Assembly (NCBI RefSeq): GCF_013423955.1 | Contig: NZ_JACCKX010000001.1 | Coordinates: 1,612,001 to 1,676,000 of the forward strand | Length of the DNA: 64,000 nucleotides | Source: Ottowia beijingensis | GTDB lineage: Bacteria; Pseudomonadota; Gammaproteobacteria; Burkholderiales; Burkholderiaceae_C | Direction: 5' to 3' | Part shown: one piece after another, positions 55,893-63,823 of the stretch | Layout: each line of letters begins with the position of its first letter | Numbering within the stretch: position 1 is the stretch's first letter | The notes under the pieces: model-generated | Seen by the model: only the letters and a program-made list of their open reading frames with translations | Told to the model about the DNA's origin: nothing | The model's database searches: none | Program-made: the position numbers and the translations under genes

Positions 55893-57250
55893 GCAACACA
55901 TGGCTTCAAATCGCTATCACTTGTTTTGCACCCTGCACAGGGTCGGCGACACGTTCGTGGCGACTCACTCCAGCTCTGCAGCTCCGGGTCGGTCGCTTCC
56001 AGCTCGTAGCTGGCCGCCACCATGGCCAGACGCGCGATGACGCCGTACATGTAGAAGCGGTTGGGCGCGCTGGCGCCCGCCTTGGCGCCCGGCTTGGGCA
56101 GTTGCGCCGCGCTGGAGAAGGCCAGCGGCACGAAGTGCGCGCCGGGCGCATTCAGGTTCTCGTCCTCGCCGCGCTCGGCGTGCACGCGGTAGAAGCCGCC
56201 CACCACGTAGCGGTCGATCATGTACACCACCGGCTCGGCCACCGCGTCGTGAATGCGCTCGTGCGTCAGCACCCCTTCCTGGATGATCACCTCGCCCCGG
56301 GGCACGATCTGCGCCGCCTTGGCGCGCGGCTTCTGCAGCAGCGGCTCCAGATCCTTCACGTCGCGCACCGTCAGCAGGCCCGCACCGTGCGTGCCCTGGT
56401 CGGCCTTGACGACGACGAAGGGCTTCTCGTTGATGCCGTACTCCTTGTACTTGCGGCGCACCTTGGTCAGCAGCGCATCGACGTTGGTGCGCAGGCATTC
56501 GCCGCCGCTGGCCTCGCGGATGTCGACCTCGCCGCAGCTGGCGAACATGGGGTTGATCAGCCACGGGTCGATGCCCAGCAGCTTGCCGAAGCGCTTGCTC
56601 ACTTCTTCATAGCACTGGAAGTGGCGGCTCTTGCGCCGCACGCTCCAGCCGGCCTGCAGCGGCGGCAGCAGATACTGCTCGTGCAGGTCTTCCAGAATGC
56701 CGGGCGCGCCGGCCGACAGGTCGTTGTTCAGCAGGATGGTGCAGGGGTCGAAGTGCTTCAGCCCCAGCCGGTAGCGCGTGCGCTGCGCCGGCTCCAGCGT
56801 CAGCGTCTCGCCGTCGGGCAGCGCGATGGTGCTGCTGCGCTTGATGGCCGGGTCGATGGAGCCGAAGCGCACGTTCAGCCCCGCCATGCGGAAGATCTCC
56901 TGCAGCCGCGCCAGGCTGGCCAGGTAGAAGCTGCCGGGCTTGCCGTTCTCGGGCACGATCATCAGGTTGCGCGCCTCGGGGCAGATCTTCTCGATGGCCG
57001 CCTGCGCCGCCTGCACCGCCAGTGGCAGCACGTCGGCCGACAGGTTGTGCCAGCCGTCGGGGTACAGGTTGGTGTCCACCGGCGCCAGCTTGAAGCCGGC
57101 GTTGCGGATGTCGACCGAGCAGTACAGCGGCGGCGTGTGCTCCATCCACTCCAGGCGGAACCAGCGCTCGATCACCGGCGTGGCGTCGAGGATGCGCTGC
57201 TCCAGCTCGTTGATGGGGCCGGACAGGGCAGTGACGAGGTGAGGAACCAT
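55865..57250 (-). CDS. gshA: Glutamate-cysteine ligase, proteobacterial GshA (PF08886)
   Basis: A 461-residue enzyme for the first step of glutathione synthesis, of the PF08886 type found in Beta/Gammaproteobacteria. Characteristic stretches are GPINELEQRILDATPVIERW, FKLAPVDTNLYPDGWHNLSA, MIVPENGKPGSFYLASLARL, FVVVKADQGTHGAGLLTVRD and APNRFYMYGVIARLAMVAAS. After ELEATDPELQ the last about 35 residues (SWSESPRTCRRPCAGC..., then NMGAACA) do not look like the family. They come partly from repeat A15, so the natural end has probably been replaced. Confidence 0.92.
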   Translation of the reverse strand: MVPHLVTALSGPINELEQRILDATPVIERWFRLEWMEHTPPLYCSVDIRNAGFKLAPVDTNLYPDGWHNLSADVLPLAVQAAQAAIEKICPEARNLMIVPENGKPGSFYLASLARLQEIFRMAGLNVRFGSIDPAIKRSSTIALPDGETLTLEPAQRTRYRLGLKHFDPCTILLNNDLSAGAPGILEDLHEQYLLPPLQAGWSVRRKSRHFQCYEEVSKRFGKLLGIDPWLINPMFASCGEVDIREASGGECLRTNVDALLTKVRRKYKEYGINEKPFVVVKADQGTHGAGLLTVRDVKDLEPLLQKPRAKAAQIVPRGEVIIQEGVLTHERIHDAVAEPVVYMIDRYVVGGFYRVHAERGEDENLNAPGAHFVPLAFSSAAQLPKPGAKAGASAPNRFYMYGVIARLAMVAASYELEATDPELQSWSESPRTCRRPCAGCKTSDSDLKPCVAINMGAACA

Positions 57251-57316
57251 GGGCGGCGGGCGTGAGGCGACAGTGCCCGCCAGTGTAGTGGGCTGCCGCG
57301 GCGCGCCGCGCCACGT

Positions 57317-58333
57317 TCAACGGGCGGTGTAGATCTGGTCGAAGTGCCCGCCGTCGGCAAAGTGCGCCTGGCTGGCCTGCGCCCAGCCGCCGAAGGCCTG
57401 GTCGATGCTGAAGAGCTGAAGCCTGGGGAACTGCTTCGCATACCGGGCCGCGGCCTTGTCGGAGGTGGGCCGGTAGAAGTGCTGGCCGGCCAAGTCCTGG
57501 CCCTCGTCGCTGTACAGGTAGTCCAGGTACGCCTGCGCCACGGCGCGGGTGCCGCGCCGGTCGACGTTGCGGTCGACCACGGTCACCGCCGGCTCGGCCA
57601 GGATCGACAGGCTGGGGTAGACGATCTCGAAGCGGCCGCCGAACTCCTTGTTCAGCAGGTGCGCCTCGTTCTCCCAGGCGATCAGCACGTCGCCCTGGCC
57701 GCGCTGGGCAAAGCTGACGGACGAGCCGCGCGCGCCGGTGTCGAGCACGGGCACGTTGGCGTACAGCCGGGCGACGAAGTCCTTGGCCTTGGCGTCGCCG
57801 CCCAGCTTGCGCCGGGCGTATTCCCACGCCGCCAGGTAGTTCCAGCGCGCGCCGCCGCTGGTCTTGGGGTTGGGGGTGATGACCTTCACGCCGGGCTTGG
57901 CCAGGTCTTCCCAGTCCTTGATGCCCCTGGGGTTGCCCTAGCGCACCACCAGCACGATGGTGGAGGTGTAGGGCGCGCTGTTGTGCGGCAGGCGCTTCTG
58001 CCAGTCTTTCGGGATCCAGCCGCCGTGCGCGTGCAGCGCGTCGGTGTCGCCGGCCAGCGCCAGCGTGGCCACGTCGGCGGCCAGCCCGTCGATGATGGCG
58101 CGCGCCTGCTTGCCCGAGCCGCCGTGCGACTGCTTGATAGTGACGACCTGGCCGGTCTTGCCCTTCCAGTGCGCGGCAAAGGCCTGGTTGAAGGCGACGT
58201 AGAACTCGCGCGTGGGGTCGTAGCTGACGTTGAGCAGCGTCACGGGCGCGGGCTGCGCGAACGCCGGCGCGCCGGTGGCGGCCAGGGTGGCGGCGGCCAG
58301 CGCGCGCAGGGCGGTGCGGCGGCGAAGGGACAT
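57317..58333 (-). CDS. Sulfate-binding protein (Sbp/CysP family), interrupted by an amber codon
   Basis: Periplasmic sulfate/thiosulfate-binding protein of about 338 residues with a Tat/Sec signal ([20 protein letters not shown], ending PAFAQ). Then [76 protein letters not shown] and [20 protein letters not shown]. The asterisk is an in-frame TAG (57938-57940 as CTA), where relatives have Lys (AAG). This is a substitution, unlike the one-base losses elsewhere. No cysT, cysW or cysA follows. The ribosome site GCAGGAG is good. Confidence 0.88.
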
Positions 58334-58461
58334 GGCGAAACTCCTGCAGACCAATCGTGTTGAGAAGGCCGCGATGCTGCCGGCGGACGCCGCGCGCGGG
58401 AACGATTCTTTCTTGTTTGCTTATGCCGGGCGCCGCCGGCTTACCCAAGGCATTGAATGAA

Positions 58462-58515
58462 ATGCCGCCGCAGCGCTTGACCACACGGCGCCTGAAGCTA
58501 TTGAAAAATAGCGTC
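58462..58515 (-). repeat. Family A repeat, copy A17
   Basis: CCGCCGCAGCGCTTGACC, then CGGCGCCTGAAGCTATTG, AAAAATAGC. Just upstream of the TDT gene. Confidence 0.65.
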
Positions 58516-58535
58516 CATCGTGGCATCATCACCCC

Positions 58536-59555
58536 ATGCCGCAACGCCCCGATGCCCTGAAGTACCTCGCCTTCAACTGGTTTGCCGTCGTCATGACGCT
58601 GGCGGGGCTGTCGCTGGCCTGGGGGCGGGCCACGCCGATCCTGGGCGACATGGCCGGCGCCGGCGCGCTGGTGCTGGGCGCCGCGGCGGCGCTGGCGCTG
58701 CTGGGCCTGCTGGTGCTGTCGTGGATGCGCTGGCAGCACTACCCCGAGGCGGTGGCGGGCGACATGAAGCACCCGGTGCGCCACGGCTTCATCGCCACGC
58801 TGCCGGTGTCGCTGATCCTGGTGGCCACGGTGGCGGCCTCGCTGTTCGGCGCCGAATGGTGGGTGGTGGGGCTGTGGTGGCTGGGCTCGCTGGCGCAGTT
58901 CGGCGTCACGCTGTGGGTGCTGGCGCGCTGGCTGAGCGCCGACAAGACCCAGGCCTTCAGCTGGCCGGCGCTGACGCCGGTGCTGATCGTGCCGGTGGTG
59001 GGCAACGTGCTGGCGCCGCTGGCCGGCACGAGCCTGGGCGCGGGCGCCTGGGCGGCGGCGCAGTTCGGCATCGGCCTGCTGCTGTGGCCGGTGCTGCTGG
59101 CGCTGCTGTTCGCGCGCATCGCCACGCACGGCATGTGGCCCGAGCGGTTGCTGCCCACCACCTTCATCAGCATCGCGCCGCCGGCGGTCATCGGCACCGC
59201 GGCGCTGCAGCTGGGCGGCCCCGTGGTACTGGGCTGGATGTGCTGGGGCGTGGCGCTGTTCTTTCTGCTGTGGAGCGCGCAGATCGGCCGCCGCATGCTG
59301 GCGCAGCCGTTCTCGATCGCCTTCTGGTCGATGGGCTTTCCGCTGGCGGCGTTCGCCTCGCTGAGCCTGCGGCTGGCGGTGCAGCACCCGGGCGCGCAGG
59401 CGCCGGCCATGATGGCGCTGGCGCTGGCCTCACTGGTGACCGTGGTGCTGGGTATCGCCACCTGGAAGGGCTGGCGCGAAGGCAGCCTGCTGCAGCCCGA
59501 GCCGGTCGCCATCGTCGCCGTGCCGGGCAGCCCCACGGCGCCGGGGCCGCAATGA
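58536..59555 (+). CDS. TDT family (TehA/SLAC1-like) anion channel or C4-dicarboxylate exporter
   Basis: A 339-residue inner-membrane protein with about ten helices. FNWFAVVMTLAGLSLAWGRA at the start, then HPVRHGFIATLPVSLILVAT and LGWMCWGVALFFLLWSAQIG match TDT/TehA-type proteins (tellurite/dicarboxylate transport or anion channels). Frame intact, with a Pro-rich end. norE and norF follow on the same strand, so it may belong with nitrogen-oxide metabolism; that link is inference. Confidence 0.8.
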   Translation: MPQRPDALKYLAFNWFAVVMTLAGLSLAWGRATPILGDMAGAGALVLGAAAALALLGLLVLSWMRWQHYPEAVAGDMKHPVRHGFIATLPVSLILVATVAASLFGAEWWVVGLWWLGSLAQFGVTLWVLARWLSADKTQAFSWPALTPVLIVPVVGNVLAPLAGTSLGAGAWAAAQFGIGLLLWPVLLALLFARIATHGMWPERLLPTTFISIAPPAVIGTAALQLGGPVVLGWMCWGVALFFLLWSAQIGRRMLAQPFSIAFWSMGFPLAAFASLSLRLAVQHPGAQAPAMMALALASLVTVVLGIATWKGWREGSLLQPEPVAIVAVPGSPTAPGPQ

Positions 59556-59604
59556 GCGGGCCGCAGCGCCGCCGGCGGCTGGAAGGGGGGACTTGTCAGA
59601 TTTT

Positions 59605-59665
59605 CTTGACCATGAAAACGCCGCTTGCGCCCGAACAGTGGGCGCCAGCAGCTCTTTTTCATGAA
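59605..59665. repeat. Candidate degenerate family A copy A16 / long palindrome
   Basis: CATGAAAACGCCGCTTGCGC opposite GCGCCAGCAGCTCTTTTTCATG, an imperfect hairpin of about 55 bases. It carries an in-frame ATG that could extend NorE by 46 residues. Confidence 0.45.
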
Positions 59666-59749
59666 TCGGTAAAGCCCGCCAAATGGCTATCGCCTGCTTC
59701 ATCGTCAGCCACCGGCCGCCTGCCCCGCCCGCCGCCGCCTGATCGCCCC

Positions 59750-60327
59750 ATGCCCGCCGCCGCCCGCCCTGCCCCACGCCTGCCGGGTGACGTGTTCATC
59801 TGGTACGTCATCCTGCTGGAGGGCGCCACCTTCTGCGTGCTGTTCGGCGCCTTCGCGTTCACGCGGGTGCGGCACCTGGAGCTGTTCAACGCCGCGCAGC
59901 AGCAGCTGGACCTGAGCGCCGGCGCCATCAACACCGCGCTGCTGCTGACGGCCAGCTGGTGCGTGGCGCGCGCCGTGCTGGCGGTGCGCGGCGGCACGCG
60001 CGGCACCGCGCTGGGCTGGCTGGCCGCGGGCATGGCCGGCGGCGCGGGCTTCGTGGGGCTGAAGCTGAAGGAATACGGCGACAAGTTCGACCAGGGCATC
60101 GGCCTGGGGCAGGACAACCTGTTCTTCGACTTCTATTTCATCCTCACCGGCTTCCACCTGCTGCACGTGCTGGCCGGCCTGCTGGCGCTGGGGCTGGTGG
60201 GCGTGGGGCTGATGCGCCAGCGCCGCGACGCGCTGAACGGCCACGCGCTGGAGACGGCCGCCGCCTTCTGGCACCTGGTCGATCTGCTGTGGCTGGTGCT
60301 GTTTCCCTCGTCTACGTCATGCGGTGA
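59750..60327 (+). CDS. norE: NorE-like cytochrome c oxidase subunit III family protein (frameshift at end)
   Basis: About 191 residues and five hydrophobic helices. LPGDVFIWYVILLEGATFCV, RHLELFNAAQQQLDLSAGAI, LKLKEYGDKFDQGIGLGQDN and YFILTGFHLLHVLAGLLALG are diagnostic for NorE, an accessory to nitric oxide reductase. The C-terminus should read FWHLVDLLWLVLFPLVYVMR but a C is missing at about 60304. The stop (60325-60327) then overlaps norF. The start may instead be the ATG at 59612, inside a repeat-like palindrome; neither start has a clear ribosome site. Confidence 0.85.
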
Positions 60328-60602
60328 CTGCGATGAAACCGAAGCTGCTTGACCTCATCTGGCTGCTGCTGCTGGCGGCCACCGCCTTCACCTGGTGGCT
60401 GGGCCACACCGGTGCGCTGGCCGTGCCGCGGCTGTCCATCGTGGCGCTGGTGTTCGGGCTGGCCTGGCTGAAGGGCGTGGGCGTGATCCTGGAGTTCATG
60501 GAACTGCGCCACGCGCCGGCCGCCTGGCGTTGGGCGCTGATCGGCGGGCTGAGCTTCATCACGCTGCTCATCGTGCTGGCGTACGCGCTGGCGCAGCGCT
60601 AG
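60324..60602 (+). CDS. norF: NorF-like cytochrome C oxidase subunit IV family protein
   Basis: A 92-residue protein with three membrane helices: LLDLIWLLLLAATAFTWWLG, PRLSIVALVFGLAWLKGVGV (with the family motif ILEFMELRHAPAAWR following) and LIGGLSFITLLIVLAYALAQ. The GTG start overlaps the norE stop (GTGA); an ATG four codons in (60333) is the alternative. norE and norF support nitric oxide reductase, but norC and norB are not in the window. The end overlaps the convergent LysR gene by 35 bases. Confidence 0.85.
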   Translation: MTAMKPKLLDLIWLLLLAATAFTWWLGHTGALAVPRLSIVALVFGLAWLKGVGVILEFMELRHAPAAWRWALIGGLSFITLLIVLAYALAQR

Positions 60603-61518
60603 GGGCGATCGGCGTCAGCCAGCGACCGGGCAGCGCGGTGGCCAGCAGATCGTGCAGCGCCGCGGCGGCCGGCGGCAGCGGCCGGTCCACCGGCGTGACG
60701 AGGCCCAGCACGCGCTCGACCACCGGCTCCACCAGCCGCACCGCCGCCAGCGTGGCATGGCGCGCCGGCACGCCCAGCCGCGGCAGCGCGGCCAGGCCCA
60801 GCCCGGCCTCGACCAGCGCCAGCGCGCCGGCCACGTGCTCGGCCTCGTGGAAGACTTCCGGGCGCGCCGGCAGCTCGGCCAGCGCCTGGTCGATCAGCAC
60901 GCGGTTGCCGCTGCGGCGCGACACCGCCACCATGCGCTCGTCCGCCAGTTCGGCCCAGCGCACCTGGCGCCGCCGCGCCCAGGCGTGCGTGCGCGGCAGC
61001 ACCAGCACGTAGGGCTCGCGCCCGAGCTGCGCAAACCGCACCTCGGGCGCCTGCGCACCGACGAAGTCGATGCCGAAATCGGCCTCGCCGCCGGTGACCG
61101 CCGCCAGCACGGCGCTGGCGCTGCCGTCGAGCAGCTGCACGCGCACGCCCGGAAAGCGCGCCGCGAACGGCCGCAGCACCGCCGGCAGCACCTGCGTGGC
61201 CAGCGTGGGCACGCAGGCCACGCGCACCTGGCCGCGCCGCAGCGCCTTGTCGCCGGCCAGGCGCAGCACCGCGTCCTGCAGGCTGCCCAGCGCCAGCCGC
61301 GCCGGCGCCAGAAAGTCGCGCCCCGTGGCGGTGAGCGCCACGCGCCGCGTGGTGCGCGCCAGCAGCGCCGTGCCCAGCGCCGCCTCCAGCTTGTCGATGC
61401 GGCGGCTGAGCGCCGGCTGCGACAGGTGCAGCGCCTCGGCCGCGGCGCGAAAGCTCTGCCGCTCGGCCACGGCGACGAACGCCTGCAGTTCGGCCAGATC
61501 GAAATTCATGCGTTTCAT
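60568..61518 (-). CDS. LysR family transcriptional regulator
   Basis: A 316-residue regulator. The winged HTH is at residues 1-62 (LAELQAFVAVAERQSFRAAA, LSRRIDKLEAALGTALLART). The effector domain includes RRGQVRVACVPTLATQVLPA. It starts at ATG 61516-61518, or at MNFDLAEL 9 bases in. It is divergent from the ModA-like lipoprotein gene with a 103-base gap, the usual layout for a LysR protein that controls its neighbour. Confidence 0.92.
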   Translation of the reverse strand: MKRMNFDLAELQAFVAVAERQSFRAAAEALHLSQPALSRRIDKLEAALGTALLARTTRRVALTATGRDFLAPARLALGSLQDAVLRLAGDKALRRGQVRVACVPTLATQVLPAVLRPFAARFPGVRVQLLDGSASAVLAAVTGGEADFGIDFVGAQAPEVRFAQLGREPYVLVLPRTHAWARRRQVRWAELADERMVAVSRRSGNRVLIDQALAELPARPEVFHEAEHVAGALALVEAGLGLAALPRLGVPARHATLAAVRLVEPVVERVLGLVTPVDRPLPPAAAALHDLLATALPGRWLTPIAPSAAPARTPAR

Positions 61519-61621
61519 GCATCAATTTTGAAGAAAGATGCAATTCACATCGCAGGCGACAAACCCTAGCATCGCGCCCGGCTTCCGCATGAACCACGCC
61601 AGCACCACCAGGAGACACCCC

Positions 61622-62470
61622 ATGCACCCCACCCCACCCCGCCAACCCGCGCGCGCCGCAGCCACCTTGACGCGCCGCGCCTTCGTCGCCGTCAGCGTGG
61701 CGCTGCTGGGCGCCTGCAGCAGCACCGGCAGCCTGCAGGCGCCGGCTGCCGCGCCCGTCAACGAGGTGCGCGTGGTCAGCTCGGGCGGCTTCACCGCGGC
61801 TTACAAGGTGCTGGCGCCGCTGTACGAGCAGGCCAGCGGCGTGAAGATCGTCAGCAGCTACGGCGCCTCGATGGGCACGGCGCCGGACTCGATTCCGAGC
61901 CGGCTGGCGCGCGGCGAGAAGTTCGACATCATCATCCTGGCCGATTCGGCGCTGGACGGCTTCATCGCCAAGGGCCAGGCCGTGCCGGGCAGCCGCGTGG
62001 ACCTGGGCCGCTCGCTGATCGGGGCCTCAGTGAAGAAGGGCACACCCAAGCCCGACATCAGCAGCGTGCCGGCGCTGAAGGCCGCGCTGCTGAACGCCAA
62101 GTCGGTCGCCTATTCGGCCAGCGCCAGCGGCACCTATTTGTCGGAAGAGCTGTTCCCCAAGCTCGGCGTGGCCGACCGCATGAAGGTGACGGCGAAGAAG
62201 ATCATGAGCGAGCGCGTCGGCGCCGTGGTGGCGCGCGGCGACGCAGAGCTGGGCTTTCAGCAGGCCAGCGAGCTGCTGCCCTTCACCGAGCTGGACTACC
62301 TGGGCCCGCTGCCCGACGAGGTGCAGCAGAAGGTGTTCTTCTCGGCCGGCGTGCTGAAGGACGCGCCCAACCCCGAGGGCGCGCGCCGCTTCATCCGCTA
62401 CCTGGCCTCGCCGGCCGCGGCGGGCGTGATCGAATCGACCGGGCTGAGCCCGGTGGCGCGCAAGCCATGA
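61622..62470 (+). CDS. ModA-like extracellular solute-binding lipoprotein
   Basis: A 282-residue substrate-binding protein. An N-terminal Arg-rich segment and a hydrophobic stretch end in LLGAC-SSTG, a lipobox. The mature part has EVRVVSSGGFTAAYKVLAPL, KFDIIILADSALDGFIAKGQ, SASASGTYLSEELFPKLGV and QKVFFSAGVLKDAPNPEGAR, as in molybdate/tungstate-like SBP_bac_11 proteins. No modBC follows, so transport is not assured; several members of this subgroup are orphans. The start ATG at 61622 has GGAGACACC. It is divergent from LysR. Confidence 0.88.
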   Translation: MHPTPPRQPARAAATLTRRAFVAVSVALLGACSSTGSLQAPAAAPVNEVRVVSSGGFTAAYKVLAPLYEQASGVKIVSSYGASMGTAPDSIPSRLARGEKFDIIILADSALDGFIAKGQAVPGSRVDLGRSLIGASVKKGTPKPDISSVPALKAALLNAKSVAYSASASGTYLSEELFPKLGVADRMKVTAKKIMSERVGAVVARGDAELGFQQASELLPFTELDYLGPLPDEVQQKVFFSAGVLKDAPNPEGARRFIRYLASPAAAGVIESTGLSPVARKP

Positions 62471-62998
62471 AGCATCGGCGCCGCGTCGTGCCCGGCAACG
62501 GACGCGCAGGCAGGTGCGCCTTCAGCACAGCGGGTTGATGGGAGAGCTGTCGACTGGAAGATGCGCTGAATTCTTGAACGCAGAGGACGCCAAGACTTCG
62601 CAAAAGGCGCAGAACGAGATGGTGAAAACCTTGCGCGGCTTCAGGTTTCACAAGTGAGGGTGGCGATCTTCCTTGCTTCATGATCAAGAAGCGTCAGATG
62701 ACGCTCGGGCCGCATCCGCCGTGTGGGAGCGGGCTTGCCCGCGATCAAGCGTTGGTGGCGACGAGGCGCCTGATCGCGGGCAAGCCCGCTCCCACAACAG
62801 GGTCGGAGACTGCTTGACAGTCAAGCTTCCTTGATGAGCGTCAGACGATGCTTCTGCGTCTTCTGCGCTGCCTTGGCGACTTCTGCGTTCAAGGGTTTTT
62901 CAAGTGGCTTTCTTTCGAAGCCATGAGCGCACGGCGCAGGCGGGCGGCGACAATGCCCGCCTGGCCCACTTCCCGACGCGCCTCCGGCGCGTGCCTGC
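62471..62998. other. Intergenic region with nested inverted repeats
   Basis: No gene is supported. Outer arms CTTGAACGCAGAGGACGCCA (about 62572-62615) and its imperfect reverse complement (about 62850-62896) flank the REP-type element at 62722-62796. This gives a nested palindromic block of about 320 bases before the VIT1 gene. Confidence 0.7.
62722..62796 (-). repeat. REP-type palindromic element, copy 2
   Basis: The 75-base unit of 16717-16791 in opposite orientation, with two differences. Weaker similarity continues on both sides (about 62672-62822), including GCGGATGCGG-type sequence next to one arm in both places. Confidence 0.85.
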
Positions 62999-63703
62999 AT
63001 GCCCCGCACCACCCATCGCGAATCCCACAAGCTGCACAACGCCGGCTGGCTGCGCGCCGCCGTGCTGGGCGCCAACGATGGCTTGATCTCGACCGCCGGT
63101 CTCGTCGTCGGCATGGCGGCGGCGGGCACCGAGCTGAAGACGCTGCTGCTCACGGCCGCCGCCGGGCTGACGGCGGGCGCGTTCTCGATGGCGGCGGGCG
63201 AGTACGTGTCGGTCAGCTCGCAGGCCGACGTGGAGCAGGCCGACCGCGCCACCGAAGCGCGTGAACTGGCCGAGCGCCCCGAGTGGGAGCTGAACGAACT
63301 CAAGCAGATTTACGTGCAGCGCGGCCTGTCGCCCGAGCTAGCCGACCAGGTGGCGCGCCAGCTGACCGAGAAGGACGCGCTGGGCGCGCACCTGCGCGAC
63401 GAGCTGGGCATCACCGCGCACAGCGCCGCGCGGCCGCTGCAGGCGGCGCTGGCCTCGGCCGCGTCGTTCGTGGTCGGCGCGCTGCTGCCGATTCTGGTGG
63501 TGCTGCTGTACCACGGCCCGGGCCTGACCACGCTGCTGGTGGGCGCCACGCTGGTGCTGCTGGCGGTGCTGGGCGCGGTGGCCGCCAAGCTGGGCGGCGC
63601 CCCCATGGGCAAGGGCGCGGCGCGCGTGCTGTTCTGGGGCGCGCTGGCCATGGGCGCCTCGGCACTGATCGGCAAGCTGTTCGGCACGGGCATGGTGGGC
63701 TGA
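62999..63703 (+). CDS. VIT1/CCC1 family Fe2+/Mn2+ transporter
   Basis: A 234-residue membrane protein. NAGWLRAAVLGANDGLISTA, then GLTAGAFSMAAGEYVSVSSQ, a charged metal-binding loop (EARELAERPEWELNELKQIY) and C-terminal helices LVGATLVLLAVLGAVAAKLG match VIT/CCC1 proteins, which move iron or manganese out of the cytosol. Start ATG at 62999. Frame intact. No regulator is adjacent. Confidence 0.93.
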   Translation: MPRTTHRESHKLHNAGWLRAAVLGANDGLISTAGLVVGMAAAGTELKTLLLTAAAGLTAGAFSMAAGEYVSVSSQADVEQADRATEARELAERPEWELNELKQIYVQRGLSPELADQVARQLTEKDALGAHLRDELGITAHSAARPLQAALASAASFVVGALLPILVVLLYHGPGLTTLLVGATLVLLAVLGAVAAKLGGAPMGKGAARVLFWGALAMGASALIGKLFGTGMVG

Positions 63704-63711
63704 GGCATGCG

Positions 63712-63779
63712 GACCATATACTCCCTGGTTGATGGCCGCCAGCGCCCGTGCGATGGTCGTCGCATCCATATACTCCCCT
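63712..63779. repeat. Family B repeat, copy B5
   Basis: CCATATACTCCC at 63714 and an identical CCATATACTCCC at 63766, exactly 52 bases apart, with GGCCGCCAGCGCCCGTGCGA between. Between convergent VIT1 and mnmA genes. This is the clearest copy. Confidence 0.85.
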
Positions 63780-63823
63780 GTTTTCAGCCTTTCCGCCGAA
63801 AGCGTGGAGCGGCGCGCGCGGTA

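Noticed and set aside
56607..59387. 926-codon minus-strand frame spanning gshA, the sulfate-binding gene and the TDT gene
   Set aside because: It runs in the wrong frame of two real genes and antisense to a third; the product is Arg/Ala/Gln-rich.
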